From NCBI GenBank assembly GCA_964017235.1, contig OZ024935.1:33893596-33957595 (forward strand): a DNA stretch of 64,000 bases. Reading direction: 5' to 3'. How positions within the stretch are numbered: position 1 is the first letter of the stretch; each line of letters opens with the position of its first letter. Of this stretch, positions 22,578-35,500 are shown one piece after another. The notes beneath the pieces were generated by a model, which was not told where the DNA came from, searched no databases, and saw nothing but the letters and a program-made list of their open reading frames with translations. Both the position numbers and the translations under genes were made by a program. Origin of the DNA: Sabellastarte sp. h YS-2021. Taxonomy: Eukaryota > Annelida > Polychaeta > Sabellida > Sabellidae.

Positions 22578-23838
22578 AGTGAAACTGTTGTTAAAAATGC
22601 TGATTTTATCAATTTTAATTAGTGCTCAGTGATCATGACAAATCCTTTTTAGCTCTGTAGATTAATACTACAATAAAAAGTGCTGATTCATCTTTTTTTG
22701 GAATTATCTCCCAGTGATAATGAATGATTTAAACAAATACTGATCTATGATAAATTCTCACACCGAGTGATAATATAATAAAAATGTCATTTCATAGGCA
22801 TTGATTGTGAAGAAACAGTCCTTTTCACCGAAGTGATGATACAAAAAGACTGCAGACTCATTGTCTAGTTGTCACCCTGTGATGAAGAAAGTAAAATGAT
22901 TTTTAGTCATGGTAGAGTGGTAATGGAAAAAAAGCTGTTTTACTTTTCAAATTCCTGCACAATAATTTTGAATTAAAATGTTATGAGCATGGTTGAGTGA
23001 TAATATAAGAAACAATTTACTCTATTTACAGTATTCATAGTGAAAGAAAAACACATTTTTACTCTTGTTTTGTAGTTACAGCAAATATTTGTAGACACCT
23101 TTTTCTATAGCACCATAAATTATGAAAGAAAGGCCTTTCACTTTAAAACTTTGGCAAAATCATTGTTTGCCCAATTCAGTGTGCTCTGAAGTGAGCGGTG
23201 CATTAAAATGCCGAGTCATCTGCTGTATTTATACTTTTAAATTATTTCTCTATTTATGAATGTCTACGGATATTCAGAGTCACAAGAATTGTATACTGAA
23301 TATTATTGTAGTGCTTAGGTGTGTTTTTTATAAATGTATATTGAAAAGTATTTATTCTTTTTCCAATGGAAATTTAATTGTAGTAATTTGTGTATATTTC
23401 ATTAGATGAATTATTTTTACATGGATTGAAAGTATTGATTGACATATTCATGGCCATTAATGCAATGAATTCTTTTGCATTAAAATATTTTGCAACTTGT
23501 ACATTTATTTAAGGAACTTGCAGTCAATAATTAGAAGTGATAAACCTATTTGTGTTGTGAAATTTTCATATTTGTATGGATAATTGGTACAGTAATATTT
23601 TGTGAGCTTTTCTATTATGTACGTCTATACATGTTTGTAAAATACACATGGCTATAATAATACAGAAAAAATGTCATAATATACTAATATATTTACTGAT
23701 GATTGTTGCTCTCTGAAACATAGTTCTAAAGGTTAAACCAATTATTGATACTGATGATAAAATATCTCAATTAATGTTAAAGTAATACTTTATGTTTGGA
23801 GTTGTAAGTTCGCATATTGAATATAAAGCAATGGGACA
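22578..23838 (+). other. Probable NEK 3' UTR with repeated AGTGATAAT-like motif
   Basis: After the stop, short boxes such as cagtgataatga, gagtgataata and gaagtgatgat recur about eight times between 22626 and 23045 at 40-80-bp spacing. A possible poly(A) signal aataaa is at 22672-22677 and others follow. Transcript extent is not determined. Confidence 0.4.
22672..22677 (+). terminator. Candidate NEK poly(A) signal
   Basis: AATAAA 95 bp after the NEK stop. Another strong candidate is at 26262-26267. AT-rich sequence makes chance hits likely. Confidence 0.3.
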
Positions 23839-24060
23839 TACTGGTCGGCCAGTGAATTTCGTCACCCCAGTGATGTTAGTCACCTGCCGTAAAAACGCTC
23901 AAGGACAGGCAATATTCACATTTAAATAAATGGAATAGCTTCTTTCAACTGCAAGGTATACATATATGCCGTAACTGGACAGTAAAAACTCTTTAATATT
24001 GTCATAAAATGCAGGTGACGAACTTCACTGGCATGACGAACTTCACTGGCTGAGCAGTAG
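23839..24060. mobile_element. MITE, 222 bp with ~45-bp inverted ends
   Basis: The left arm (tactggtcggccagtgaa ... gtcacctgc) and right arm (gcaggtgacgaacttcactgg ... gagcagta) are inverted copies of about 45 bp with a few mismatches. No coding capacity. Confidence 0.7.
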
Positions 24061-24235
24061 CAGTTACATAGAATTTTTGTAAAGTTAAAGTCAGTCTGTG
24101 TTGGGACAGATGACACTGACATAGCATGTCAAATCCTGTGACATTGGATCTCGGGGAGCCAGTAAAATATGTTTTCTTAACCAGGAATTCAAAATAACGA
24201 GGTTGATAATGATGAAACATCCTGCCTTAAGATTT

Positions 24236-24440
24236 GGGGACATATTCACAAACAATACTTAGACCATTCCCGACTTAGATTTTAAGTATTTGATTTCAAG
24301 TAAGAAATTGTGAAACCATATTTAGGAACTTTCCTAACTTTTTTCGGTTAATACTAATTCCAAGGAAAACTCAGGTAAAAGCCTTTCCTTACTTAGAGCT
24401 AAGGACACTGTACCTAAATATTGTTCATGAATACAGCCCC
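24236..24440. mobile_element. MITE, 205 bp
   Basis: Inverted ends of about 27 bp (ggggacatattcacaaacaa and ttgttcatgaatacagcccc) are flanked by agattt on both sides (24230-24235 and 24441-24446). Confidence 0.7.
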
Positions 24441-24446
24441 AGATTT

Positions 24447-25465
24447 TGATTCTTTTTGAAAGGTTAGTCTAGCGGAGTTTCAATTAAAGATATTGTATAT
24501 TCCAGCAATCAGAGCTGAAAAAGTTGACTGTAGTAGCCAAATATAAGGTTACCAGAGCGTTAGCCAGCACCAACGTTGTTGAACTGGCTTTCTGTTTTCT
24601 TATGTATATCACCTCATGAGGGATTTTACTGTATTTTACACGATTCTTAGACTTCATTATATAAGGAGGTTTTTAACCTACAAAAAGTATAAATTTGAAG
24701 TATTTTATGTGTATATTATCCAGAAATATATAAAAATTAAGATTATATTTTATAAATTGTACAATTGGCCATATTGTTTGCAATGTTAATATTCACAGCA
24801 CATGTTGATCTGACATTTTCAGTATTTTCTCAAAGGTACTGTACATAAGAAACAGTTAAATGGTTTTCCAGCTGCTAATGCAAGCAACTACTGGGTGAGC
24901 AAATTCAGCTAATTGTGTCAGTGTTACATTCAGTAACTCCTATCGAGTTGAATCTTAATGTCCATGACAAAAATACTTCTACTAAATTGGAATTTCCAGA
25001 TGGCTGGGTAGAACTGAAACTAGAAAGTACCTTCTATGCCCAAATTCACAACCATTCTTATTCTTAGAATTATTTGTAGAGTAAAAAAAAGTTCTAACGC
25101 TTTTTTAACAATAATAATTTGTAAATTCCTGAGAATGCTAAAATTTTATAACTGATGAAAAATTTGGATACAATAGGTATGTAGAAGACAGTATTAATCT
25201 TTCACATGCTTTCAAATTGTACACAATGTACTCTTGTCACAGTTCAAAGACATTTTATTCTTCAATATTTTGAACCAAAGGAAATTAGCAGACTATTATT
25301 ATGATTATTAGTATCAGAATGTTGATAAATATGGGCCCGGGGGACAAGAACTTGGTTTTTTACATCAAGAGTTAATGGTACATGATGGCAGAGTTTTACG
25401 TCCTGAGGTTTAACTGTTGTAAGACATGTAGACTCATTGAACCTGTTCTTTGTTCAAGTTCACTT
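24447..25465. other. Intergenic, no recognised feature
   Basis: AT-rich spacer between a MITE and SINE copy 5. Nothing recognised on either strand. Confidence 0.35.
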
Positions 25466-25479
25466 ATATCCCAGTCACA

Positions 25480-25710
25480 GGGGGCCACAGTGGCAGAGTG
25501 TAACACCCTCGCCTCCCACCTCTGAGGCCGGGGTTCGGTTCCCGGCACGGGCTCAAGTGGGAAAGCTGGTAGTTGCTTGCCGCTGGTCAGCAGTTTACAG
25601 TACACAAGCTTGACCAACTGTATGTACTGGTTTCCTCTGCCCTTCCAACTACCCGTCGTGATATGACCTGTACAGTGTTGAAAGCGACAAAAAACCCCAA
25701 ATAAATAAAT
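25480..25710 (+). mobile_element. tRNA-derived SINE, copy 5
   Basis: The best tRNA-like head of the six, with a clear B-box region (ggggttcggttcccggc). The target duplication is 14 bp, atatcccagtcaca (25466-25479 and 25711-25724). Confidence 0.93.
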
Positions 25711-25724
25711 ATATCCCAGTCACA

Positions 25725-27555
25725 CTACATGTTTATTGACATTTTGTTAAAATGCCTCATTCCTTTAATTACTGATACACTTCTGTCTGTCAACTTAAGA
25801 AACTCTAGCTTTCCCTACTTCACCTGTCATTACACACGGAAGTTTTGAAATGTTCAATATTTCCGCCTCCACGATTTTCAGGGTTTTTGGATGATACCGC
25901 CTGTAGTGTGTATGGGGTATTACATCAGAGTTTCTGCCACTTTTTAAGATTATCACCATAAGCAGATTTCACAACTCTCCACATTGGGTAGATTTCAGAC
26001 TTAATTAGTACATCCTTTTTGAAAGTAGGGCAAATTTTAAAGAATAAATGCAGCTTTGAAATTTTCAAGCCTTTTACAAATTATGTGCACATTTGTCTGT
26101 TACTAAAGACCATTCATAATAATAATGTTCTGTGTTAAACCTGTAACATATTTTAATGTTGATTATATTCCTATTGTTGTTTATTTATCAGAAAGCATTT
26201 ATCCATTAACATTCCGTCCAAGAGAAGATATGCTCTGTGATTGTGCTGATGTGCTTTAATCAATAAAAGCATAGTGCAAAGTCCATTACTTAGACTTGTC
26301 TACTATTGGGATTCAATATATCTGTTACAAAGCAATACATTTATGTACCTTCTGTGCTGCATAATTTATATACTATCTAATTGAAACATTCTTCCTCTTA
26401 CAATTTGTCATATTTCTAAAATTTAGTTACAAAACATTACGGCAGCCACTAGTGTTTAGAAATGTTTACCGCCATAGTTATAGGAAATGGGGATTCTTAT
26501 TAACTACTGATTGTCAAAAACCAAAATTTTTGCCCGATTGATATAAACTTTTTTTCCTGGAACTTGTTTTGTGCTGTAATGACAAACAATGTAGCAAAAG
26601 AGGTATATAATGTATTCTGGTTATCAATCATTGGTCAACAAATTGCATGATTAATTGACCCCCAAAATTGGCAGCGATTCCCAACACTAGCTGCCACATG
26701 TAAGTCTATGACTGGAGCACCCTTTCATTGAAACAATACTGCTCAATCTTACTGTGGTAAATCAAAATCTGCATATTTTGTGAAAAGTAAATAAACACAA
26801 ATTTGACCACTTTATGATGATTTTCATATGAATACGTTAAAAGATGCCAGTGTTCAAGTAGAAAAGAGATCACTTTTGTAAGTTTTGTACTAAAAATAAA
26901 TTCTACTGTTTAACAGCTCCAAACACATCTTGTAATTTCTTGTCAACTCTCACATTCTGGGGTTAATCCTGTTGAACACATACAAAGAAAGCAACCCGAG
27001 TATTGAGACTCTTGCATAGAGTTGATATCTTGAGGAAAACTGCTGCCATGGCAATTCTTCATTTTGTGGAGAAAATCTGTTTCTAGTATTCTCAAAATCA
27101 ACCTGTGATTGTGGATTTTGTATTCTGATGCTCCATACATATTCATATCTATTTAACCTTTGTAGATAATTGGGATTGCATTGTATCTTGTAAAGATTTA
27201 TGTTCTATAAAAGTGCAACTTTGTAAAAGTGGTTCTGAAAAACATTAACACTGGTCTCCTCCCCTTCCCTTAAAATATAGCCTTGGTATTAATAGTTTCC
27301 AATGACCAAAGGATTATGCTGAATTAGGTTTCAATTTGCAGTGTAAAGTTTTTACATGAACCAGGTAATGGTTTAAACCTGTGTGATAATTTTTGAATCA
27401 TAGATTTATAAAATTTGTAATTATGTTAATAGTAATAGTTAAAAAAATAAATTTTTTCCACATAATTTGTTTTCAAATTAGTAATTCACAGACGAGCTTT
27501 ATGCATTAGCACCTTATAAGTGAAATATTCGAGTTGTTGTAAGAGTTGTTTTTTT
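25725..27555. other. Intergenic, no gene recognised
   Basis: AT-rich spacer. A segment at 25890-25925 (cgcctgtagtgtg ... ggggta) resembles the right end of the possible MITE at 27556-28016. AATAAA at 26262-26267 could be a distal NEK poly(A) signal. Confidence 0.35.
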
Positions 27556-28016
27556 GCCCCATTTACACTACCCCACAGTTAGAACTTTTACTAGGCAGTG
27601 CAATTGCCTCCTACGAAGCCTCATATGGTACAAGATTTGATGTACCCATAAGGTATCACTCGTATGGCCACTGATGGGACACCAGGGCAAATGCTACTCA
27701 ATGACAGGCAACCTTCATTAACCTCAACTTGCCTTCGGTAGCCATTGGACAGATACACAAAACCAGTTACATCTTTATTTAAATTTAAATTGTGGACGCC
27801 TCATTCAGTTACCTTCTGAAAAATTATCAGATAATTGTCACGGTAAGAAATTCTGAGGCAGAAAGTTTAAAATTCTGGATTATGGACATTTTAAAGTATC
27901 TGTAGAACGTTCAAGGAATGGGACAGTGGGCCACTGTATCACAAGTTCGTATAAAGATGTGGTAGTTAACGGTAGTTGAAGGACGGCAGGTTCTATCGCC
28001 TGTAGTGTGAAAGGGG
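27556..28016. mobile_element. Possible MITE with CCCC(A/T)TT.ACACTAC ends
   Basis: Left gccccatttacactac and right gtagtgtgaaaggggt are inverted with two or three mismatches. A second copy of the right end lies near 25920. No target duplication was confirmed. Confidence 0.4.
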
Positions 28017-28642
28017 TATAAGGTCTTCAGTGGATTTGCATTTCTTCTGTGTTGTGATATTTAGTATCACTAATATTATATAATTGATTAAAATGATGGC
28101 ACACAACAATAAAACAATTTTTATGTGAATTCCATATTTTTGTTCTTGTCTGTTCTCATCTAAGTTCTTTACCACTTGTAAAATTAAAGTTATTTTCTCT
28201 ATGTTTGATACATTAATGATACATTGATAGAAAATATCAAATCTGACCATACATTAACAGATAGGTACTTTAGTGCATTGGCTTTATTATGGATCTGAAA
28301 ACGAGTCATTGACATTGTAACTTGTACCAGCACAAAAAATACTTCAAACTAGTTATTCCTTTTACGAAGAGTAGGAGAATTATACTTAATTCATTTTTTT
28401 TTGGTAGATTCTTGAAAGATACTGGAAGTCAGAACTCCTATGTAAATCACACAGTCCCTCAAGTGTGAACTGGGCCTAGAGCTAGAGGACAAAGCTGGAC
28501 TAAGATCAAATGTGTTGTTGCTGAAACTGGTTTATTTTGACTTTTACAATCGAAGCAAGAATATTTATGTGACAAGGATAAATACTCGACTTTTTGCACT
28601 GCTATTTTACTTAGTGTAGCTATGAATTCTTTACACTGTATA

Positions 28643-28867
28643 GAGTAAGAAATCTAAAATTCGCCACATATCTGAAATTCGCCACATGTGGCAATACTAA
28701 TACATTAAATAAATTGAGGTGAGATTTGTTGAATGTACAGTAAATTAAAGCTTTCTGAACTGAAAAATACCAATTTTAAGGCAAAACATCATTTTCTTTA
28801 TAAAATTAACTAAGGTTTTAGAAGGTGGCGAATTTTAGATTCCAGGCGAATTTTAGATTTCTTACTC
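28643..28867. mobile_element. MITE, 225 bp, TA-flanked
   Basis: Inverted ends of about 24 bp begin gagtaagaaatctaaaattc, and both sides carry TA, as expected for a mariner-type target. The interior repeats the ctgaaattcgccac motif. It is in the PSMB7 3' flank. Confidence 0.7.
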
Positions 28868-28947
28868 TATGTGTCTAGAATCTGAACTGGCTACATACAT
28901 CTTGGGATATTTTAAGATGAATGTAATTCTCTCACTTTTATCTTAAA

Positions 28948-28953
28948 TTTTAT
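28948..28953 (-). terminator. Candidate PSMB7 poly(A) signal
   Basis: AATAAA on the minus strand, 473 bp beyond the PSMB7 stop. Chosen by distance only; other AT-rich candidates exist. Confidence 0.3.
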
Positions 28954-29425
28954 TACAACTGCATGGTAAGTTGGATGTCCGTTACATTACTTCTTCAGTT
29001 TGCAAGCTTTATATTACCAACTGCTTGTACTATTGACATTTTTTATCTGACAAAATATTACATTAAACATTAAGCAACTGAATAAAACAAAATAGTATTA
29101 CCAAATCTTGACCCTGAAATTTACTATGTATCATATCGAAAAAATGAAATAGACTGTGTTATGTGGTAAAACATATTGATAGTTTATAAAAGCATATTCA
29201 AAGTAAAACTAATCTGCACTGAAATACACTAAATTTCTGTAGTTCAACCTTAACCTATGTAAGAAATTCGAATAACTATATTTTCACAGCGGCACTAGAG
29301 AAAGAAAACTGATACTTATATTGCAACATAGGTTCTCTTTTATATGTTTTCAGACGTCTTGACAGTCCAATACTTTTTGTCATTAGAACTAGCACTTAAT
29401 ATGCTTTGAACATCTTGCCAATTCA

Positions 29426-29546
29426 CTATGATGTTTCCATGGCAACAGTTTGCCGTACATCATCAAGTAGGACATCAAATTGAATCTTCCTCACTTCTTC
29501 TTTTAACACACCAGTTGTACCTTTCTTGTAGGTGTAATCGCCTTGT
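29426..29546 (-). CDS. PSMB7: PSMB7 exon 8 (C-terminal arm and stop)
   Basis: The first base completes the Arg codon split with exon 7. It then encodes [14 protein letters not shown] and an extended C-terminal arm ending VAMETS, with TAG at 29426-29428. The KGTT motif marks PSMB7/PSMB10-type tails. Confidence 0.95.
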
Positions 29547-32500
29547 CTGAAAATTGAGAAGGAAAATATGTAAACATCAGAGCTGGGATTGTCAGCAAAT
29601 ACAGTTCAACTTGAGTAAATGAAAGAAATAATATGTAAAATAATTTAAGAAATAATATGTAAAATAATTTAAATGAAGATTATTTAGTGCCATTTTGTTG
29701 CAAGCTATTGACCTTTTTCATCTTATGTAACAATGCTACGTATTATGATTTGGATGGCAAAACGCCACTCTTGAACGAACATGTCTGTAAAAGACACAGG
29801 ATATATGGGAAGATATACCTTATTTTAAAAATCCATTATAAAATAAATATGCATTGTATTGACTTCAAACTTGCACACATAAATGTACAAGCACTAGCCT
29901 GTCTGGTATTGTTTGCAAAATAACCTTAGGATGCATGATTGTTGAGATATTGAGCATTGAACTTTTAGTAAAATGCAAAATAACCGTTTTCTGTATTTTA
30001 AGCACATGCAAATATAAAAATGGTAGACCATGGAAGAATTCCTTATTTTAAATTATTTTTTTTTACTAAACTACTGATTTTCTTCCCATCAATATACCAT
30101 TTCCAAAACAAAAATGGACAAATTATTCAAAGACAAATAATCATTTAAAAGTTGTGTATTATTGATATATAATTTTTGTGTAAGTGTTTCTAGATCGCAA
30201 TTAAAAACTAACAAAAGTTCCTATAAAATATCAAAATAATAATTAAAGACAAAATAATATAATTTCAAAATCTGTGCTTTCATTTAAGAAATAAATTTAG
30301 AATTATTTCCATTTTACAGAGCTCAAATATATGACTTATAAAGGCATGACTTGAATTTTTTGTCAAAGTACAGCACTTAGAATCCATGTTTTTGCCATCC
30401 AAAATGGGAGTTGTTTACTGAAACAGTATCCTGATATCACATAATGACATCGATGCAAAAGGTCAATACCTACATAGCCAGTTAAATTATACAGGTATGT
30501 ATGTGAAATAGATGGAAATGTCAAGTAGGTTAGGTAAATAACAATGACCAAGAAATATTTTGTGGTCAGTTTCAACTGTTTGATTTGTATCTAAAGTGAC
30601 ATTTTGTAACAAGACAAGTACATTCCCCTTTTTTCAAACTTGAGTATAAATTGCACAGACTGAGGTGGTCTCTATTTATCAGCCACAAGTTTTACCTTGA
30701 TTTTACAAAAAGTTATGCAAGTACAAACAAATATCAAAAGTATGTCTAGCATATGTCACAAATTCAAGCATGAATCTAAGTTTCCAAGTAGGAAATCTAC
30801 AATTTCCCTAAAAGCCCAAAATTGAAAGCTCACACAGCATTTAAAATTGCCTGTTCCTCCACCAAATGTGTGGTGGGAAGCATCTCAACATATACACACA
30901 CAACTAGACCTACGCATCGGAGAACCGATGCAAATTTGTATCCACCAGAAAGACAACTCACCAAGCCTGTGAACCATCGTTTGACCTTGAAGGAGCGGCC
31001 AAAGGTCAAATCTAACATCAGAAGATTCCTAACCCAAGATTTCGTATGAGTTGGTTTCGTACTGTAAACCTCTAGGATCAATAATAGGTAAGTTATAGGC
31101 ACTTTTAAGTTTGGCTATCCTCATTTGACCTTGAACGAGAGGCCCAAGGTCAAATCCAACCACACAAAAAGATTCCCTGCCCATGATTTCCTATAGGTTG
31201 GTTTACCATCCCAAAACTCTAAGACCAATAATAAGCAAGTTATAAGTACATTTAACTTTGGCTATCCTCGTTTGACCCTGAAGGAGGGATCCAAGATCAA
31301 ATCAGACCACACCAGAAGATTACCAGCCCATGATTTCTTATAGGCTGGTTTACTATCCCAGACCTCTATGACCAATAATAAGCGAGTTATAAGCACTTTT
31401 AACTTTGGCTTTCCTCGTTGGACCTTGAAGGAGGGGTCTAAGGTCAAATCCGACAACACCAAAAAATTCGCAGCCCATGATTTCCTATAGGTTGGTTTAC
31501 CATCCCAAAACTCTAGGACCAATGATAGGCTAGTTATAAGCAGTTTTAAGTTTGGCTATCCTCATTTGACCATGAAGGAGGGGTCCAAGGTCAAATCTGA
31601 CCACACCAAAAGATTCCCAGCCCATGAGTTTCTATAGGTTGGTTTACCATCCCAAACCTCTAGGAGCAATAATAAGTTAGTTATAAGCAGCTTTAACTTT
31701 GGCTATCTTTGTTTGACCTTGAAGGAGGAGCCCAAGGTCAAATCCGACCACACCAGAAGATTCCCAGCCCATGATTTCCTACATGTTGGTTTACCATCCC
31801 AAACCTCTGGAACCAATAATAAGCAAGTTATAAGCACTTTTAACTTTGGCTATCCTCGTTTGACCTTGAAAGAGGGGCCAAAGGTCAAATCTAACCACAC
31901 CAGAAGATTCCCAACACATGATTTCCTATATGTTGGTTTACCATCCCAAACCTCTAGGACCAATAATAAGCGAGTTATAAGCAGTTTTAAGTTTGGCTGT
32001 CCTCATTTGACCTTGAAGGAGGGGCCCAAGGTCAAATCCAACCACACCAGAAGATTCCCAGCCCATGATTTCCTACATGTTGATTTACCATCCCAAACCT
32101 CTGGAACCAATAATAAGCAAGTTATAAGCACTTTTAACTTTCGCTATCCTCGTTTGACCTTGAAAGAGGGGCCAAAGGTCAAATCTAACCACACCAGAAG
32201 ATTCCCAGCCCATGATTTCCTACATGTTGGTTTACCATCCTAAACCTCTGGAACCAATAATAAGCAAGTTATAAGCACTTTTAACTTTGGCTATCCTTGT
32301 TTGACCTTGAAAGAGGGGCCAAAGGTCAAATCTAACCACACCAGAAGATTCCCAACACATGATTTCCTATATGTTGGTTTACCATCCCAAACCTCTAGGA
32401 CCAATAATAAGCGAGTTATAAGCAGTTTTAAGTATGGTTGTCCTCATTTGACCTTGAAGGAGGAGCCCAAGGTCAAATCCGACCACACCAGAAGATTCCC

Positions 32501-35500
32501 AGCCCATGATTTCCTACATGTTGGTTTACCATCCCAAACCTCTGGAACTAATAATAAGCAAGTTATAAGCACTTTTAACTTTGGCTATCCTCGTTTGACC
32601 TTGAAAGAGGGGCCAAAGGTCAAATCTAACCACACCAGAAGATTCCCAACACATGATTTCCTACATGTTGGTTTACCATCCCAAACCTCTAGGACCAATA
32701 ATAAGCGAGTTATAAGTAGTTTTAAGTTTGACTGTCCTCATTTGACCTTGAAGGAGGGGCCCAAGGTCAAATCCAACCACACCAGAATATTCCCAGCCCA
32801 TGATTTCCTATATGTTGGTTTACCATTCGAAACCTCTAGAATCGATAATAAGCGAGTTATAAGCACTTTTACGTTTGGCTATCCTCATTTGACCTTGAAG
32901 GAGGGGTCCAAGGTCAAATCTGACATCAGAAGATTTGCAGCAGATGATTTCCTATAGGTTGGTTTCACATTGCAAACCTCTAGGACCAATAATAAGGGAG
33001 ATATAGGCACTTTTAAAGTCCACTATGTGGGTTACTTCGGCACTCCATGGATGACCTTGAATTAAGAGCTTCAAGGTCAAATGTATGCAAGGTTGTAGAG
33101 GACATCTATATCTGTTATACATATCACCTATGAAGAGATTCAACCTTCTACCTATGAGAAACAGCAAGTAGAAAAATGTAGATTATTTTCAAAGAAATGC
33201 CCGTGGCAGCCGTCTTGTTTTTCAGAATGAGGCTATTTTCCTTCCCAGAGAAGCTTACCCCCCAATGAAGATATCCTGCAAATTTGGTGAACCTAGCTGC
33301 TGTTGTTTTCCTCTTAGAGTGCCGAAAATCTCTCTACATGCGGCGGTGGCGTAGCGAATGCTAAAGCAAAGTATCCACCGGATGCTTCCAGTGGATACAA
33401 TAAGTTAGGCATAATTAATGTACGCATGAAAACCGTCATGCTATTGTAATACTGGGGTTATAGAAGATTTAAAGTTAAACAGATGGTTGGTATGCCTTAT
33501 ATCTGAAGTCATGTGATTTTGTTCATTCTTGTTGATAAAACCTCTAAATTGCCAATTGTGAAAAATAATAGGATTTTAATCCTAAGGTTGGTGGTATACA
33601 GTAATAAAATCATTTTACTGAAATACCACAATATGTTAAACATACTATTTCTGACAAATCGATAGTTAACACATAAAATGGTGGGAAAATGTAAAATATT
33701 ACATACAATAAATATGAAGAGATTTTAAGCCTAGCTCCAATATTTTGGCATGTACTTCACATTTTTTCAAAACTTTAAGAAATTGTGTTATTTTAATTAA
33801 CTCCCCTTGCTGTTAGTGGGTATATTCGACTGGGACAATTCTAAAACACAACTTTGTAATACTGGAATTAAAACAGCTTTTGATAAAAGAAAATATGTTA
33901 CCATCTTATCCCAACTGCACCCACAGTTTGGTGGAGCCAGTATCTTGGTATAGAGTATTTTACTTAAATGCTGTAACAAAATTTTACAACTGCCATCTTA
34001 ATTGTGAACACATATAGTTCAAGGAAAACTTAAAAACAGTTGACACAAACTCTAAATCTGCATAAATTATAACTTTTATCCCACTTTTTTGTGCATTTGG
34101 TGAGTTTTATAGCAATTTCCTGGAGAAAAACTGCGGTATCTTGTTTTCATGAGTTTCATTTCCTGTTGGTGGGCTTATTTAATTGGCAATGTTCCAAACA
34201 CATCTTTTTCACAATTAACTCAATTCCTAGAATTGGAATGGTTTTGCATTGGAACCTTCTCGATTTGCATATTTTTGATACAGACCCATCCCTTATTTCC
34301 ACCTTGAGACATTTTAGTTCACCACTCACCTTTTCCCCTTGAGGTTTGCTTCATCATAAGGTCTGAGGTATTCCACCTTGTCCTTTGTGATCACACACAG
34401 GTCCACATTGCTACCTGATCCAAGGTCATTAAAAATGCCTGCAGCTATTCCGTCCCTCACCAACTTCATGGCTTCTTCTTTCTGTATGATTAAATAATAA
34501 GGCTGAAACAATTACCTGTACTAACCAAACATTATGCTCTAGCCAGCTCCAATATTGCTGCACTGGTTAACTGTTACCTTATACTCACCACCTCATATAA
34601 GATTTTTTTGCGACTGAATTCTTAATATTTTGAGTCACAGACTATATAAGTACAAATTCAAAGCATTTCATCAGCACATTATGTTAAAAATAGAATATAT
34701 GACATTTATCTGGAACAATTTACAAGATATTTTTAATTTTTTAGCACCTCAAGAACAGCCATATTGTTTGTAAAGTTTATATCCTTGCAGTATGTGCAAT
34801 TGATGTTTATGGTAGTTCCTCTTTCTCCATAGACCACATTCATTAGAAACAGTTACCTAGTTAGTCTTCAGCTATTGCAAGCAGACACCTGATGACAAAA
34901 ATTATGCTAACCATTTCAGCCTTACTACAGGAAACAGATTTTACAAAACAACTAGAAATAGAAATGGAACATTCACTCCAATGTGCAGATATCATCACCA
35001 CAATGACCTGCAGGTAGTCTATTAGTACTACTTTTGAGCCTATATTTGCTGCAAAAGCCAGTTATCCAATGTATTTGTTATTCCAATGTTTATGTTCCCC
35101 TTCCATTTTTTACTCCTTTATTGAATGCCAATCTGTTATTTTTTACAACCCACAGGGTGCATTGGCAGATGTTAAGATATTATGGGTATGTTATTTTACT
35201 GATCACTATATTTACAAATCACAGGGTAACTGATGCCTAATTTTTAATAACCTTGATATAAATATTGACATCTGACAAAAATAGCACCAGAGATGCCCGT
35301 ACCCCACAGCCTAGGGAAATATTTTCAACACCATGAGATACAGAAGTACTGTATCAGTACAAACTTCAGGATACTTTCAGAGCACTGTCAGTTATATAAA
35401 GGTCCAAACAATGTTTAAATGGAGAAATAATGTTTAAAAGAAAGATCATGCCTATAAAGATCAAGTATTAAAACAAGATAATTCAATAACAAGATGACAG

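Noticed and set aside
22206..25710. tRNA genes at the SINE heads
   Set aside because: Only A/B-box-like parts are present, with no cloverleaf, and each copy has a SINE tail and target duplications.
31713..32957. 176- and 218-residue ORFs as a repeat protein gene
   Set aside because: The unit is 147 bp, divisible by three, so any stop-free unit gives a long ORF. No splice sites, no domain, and the array belongs to a dispersed family.
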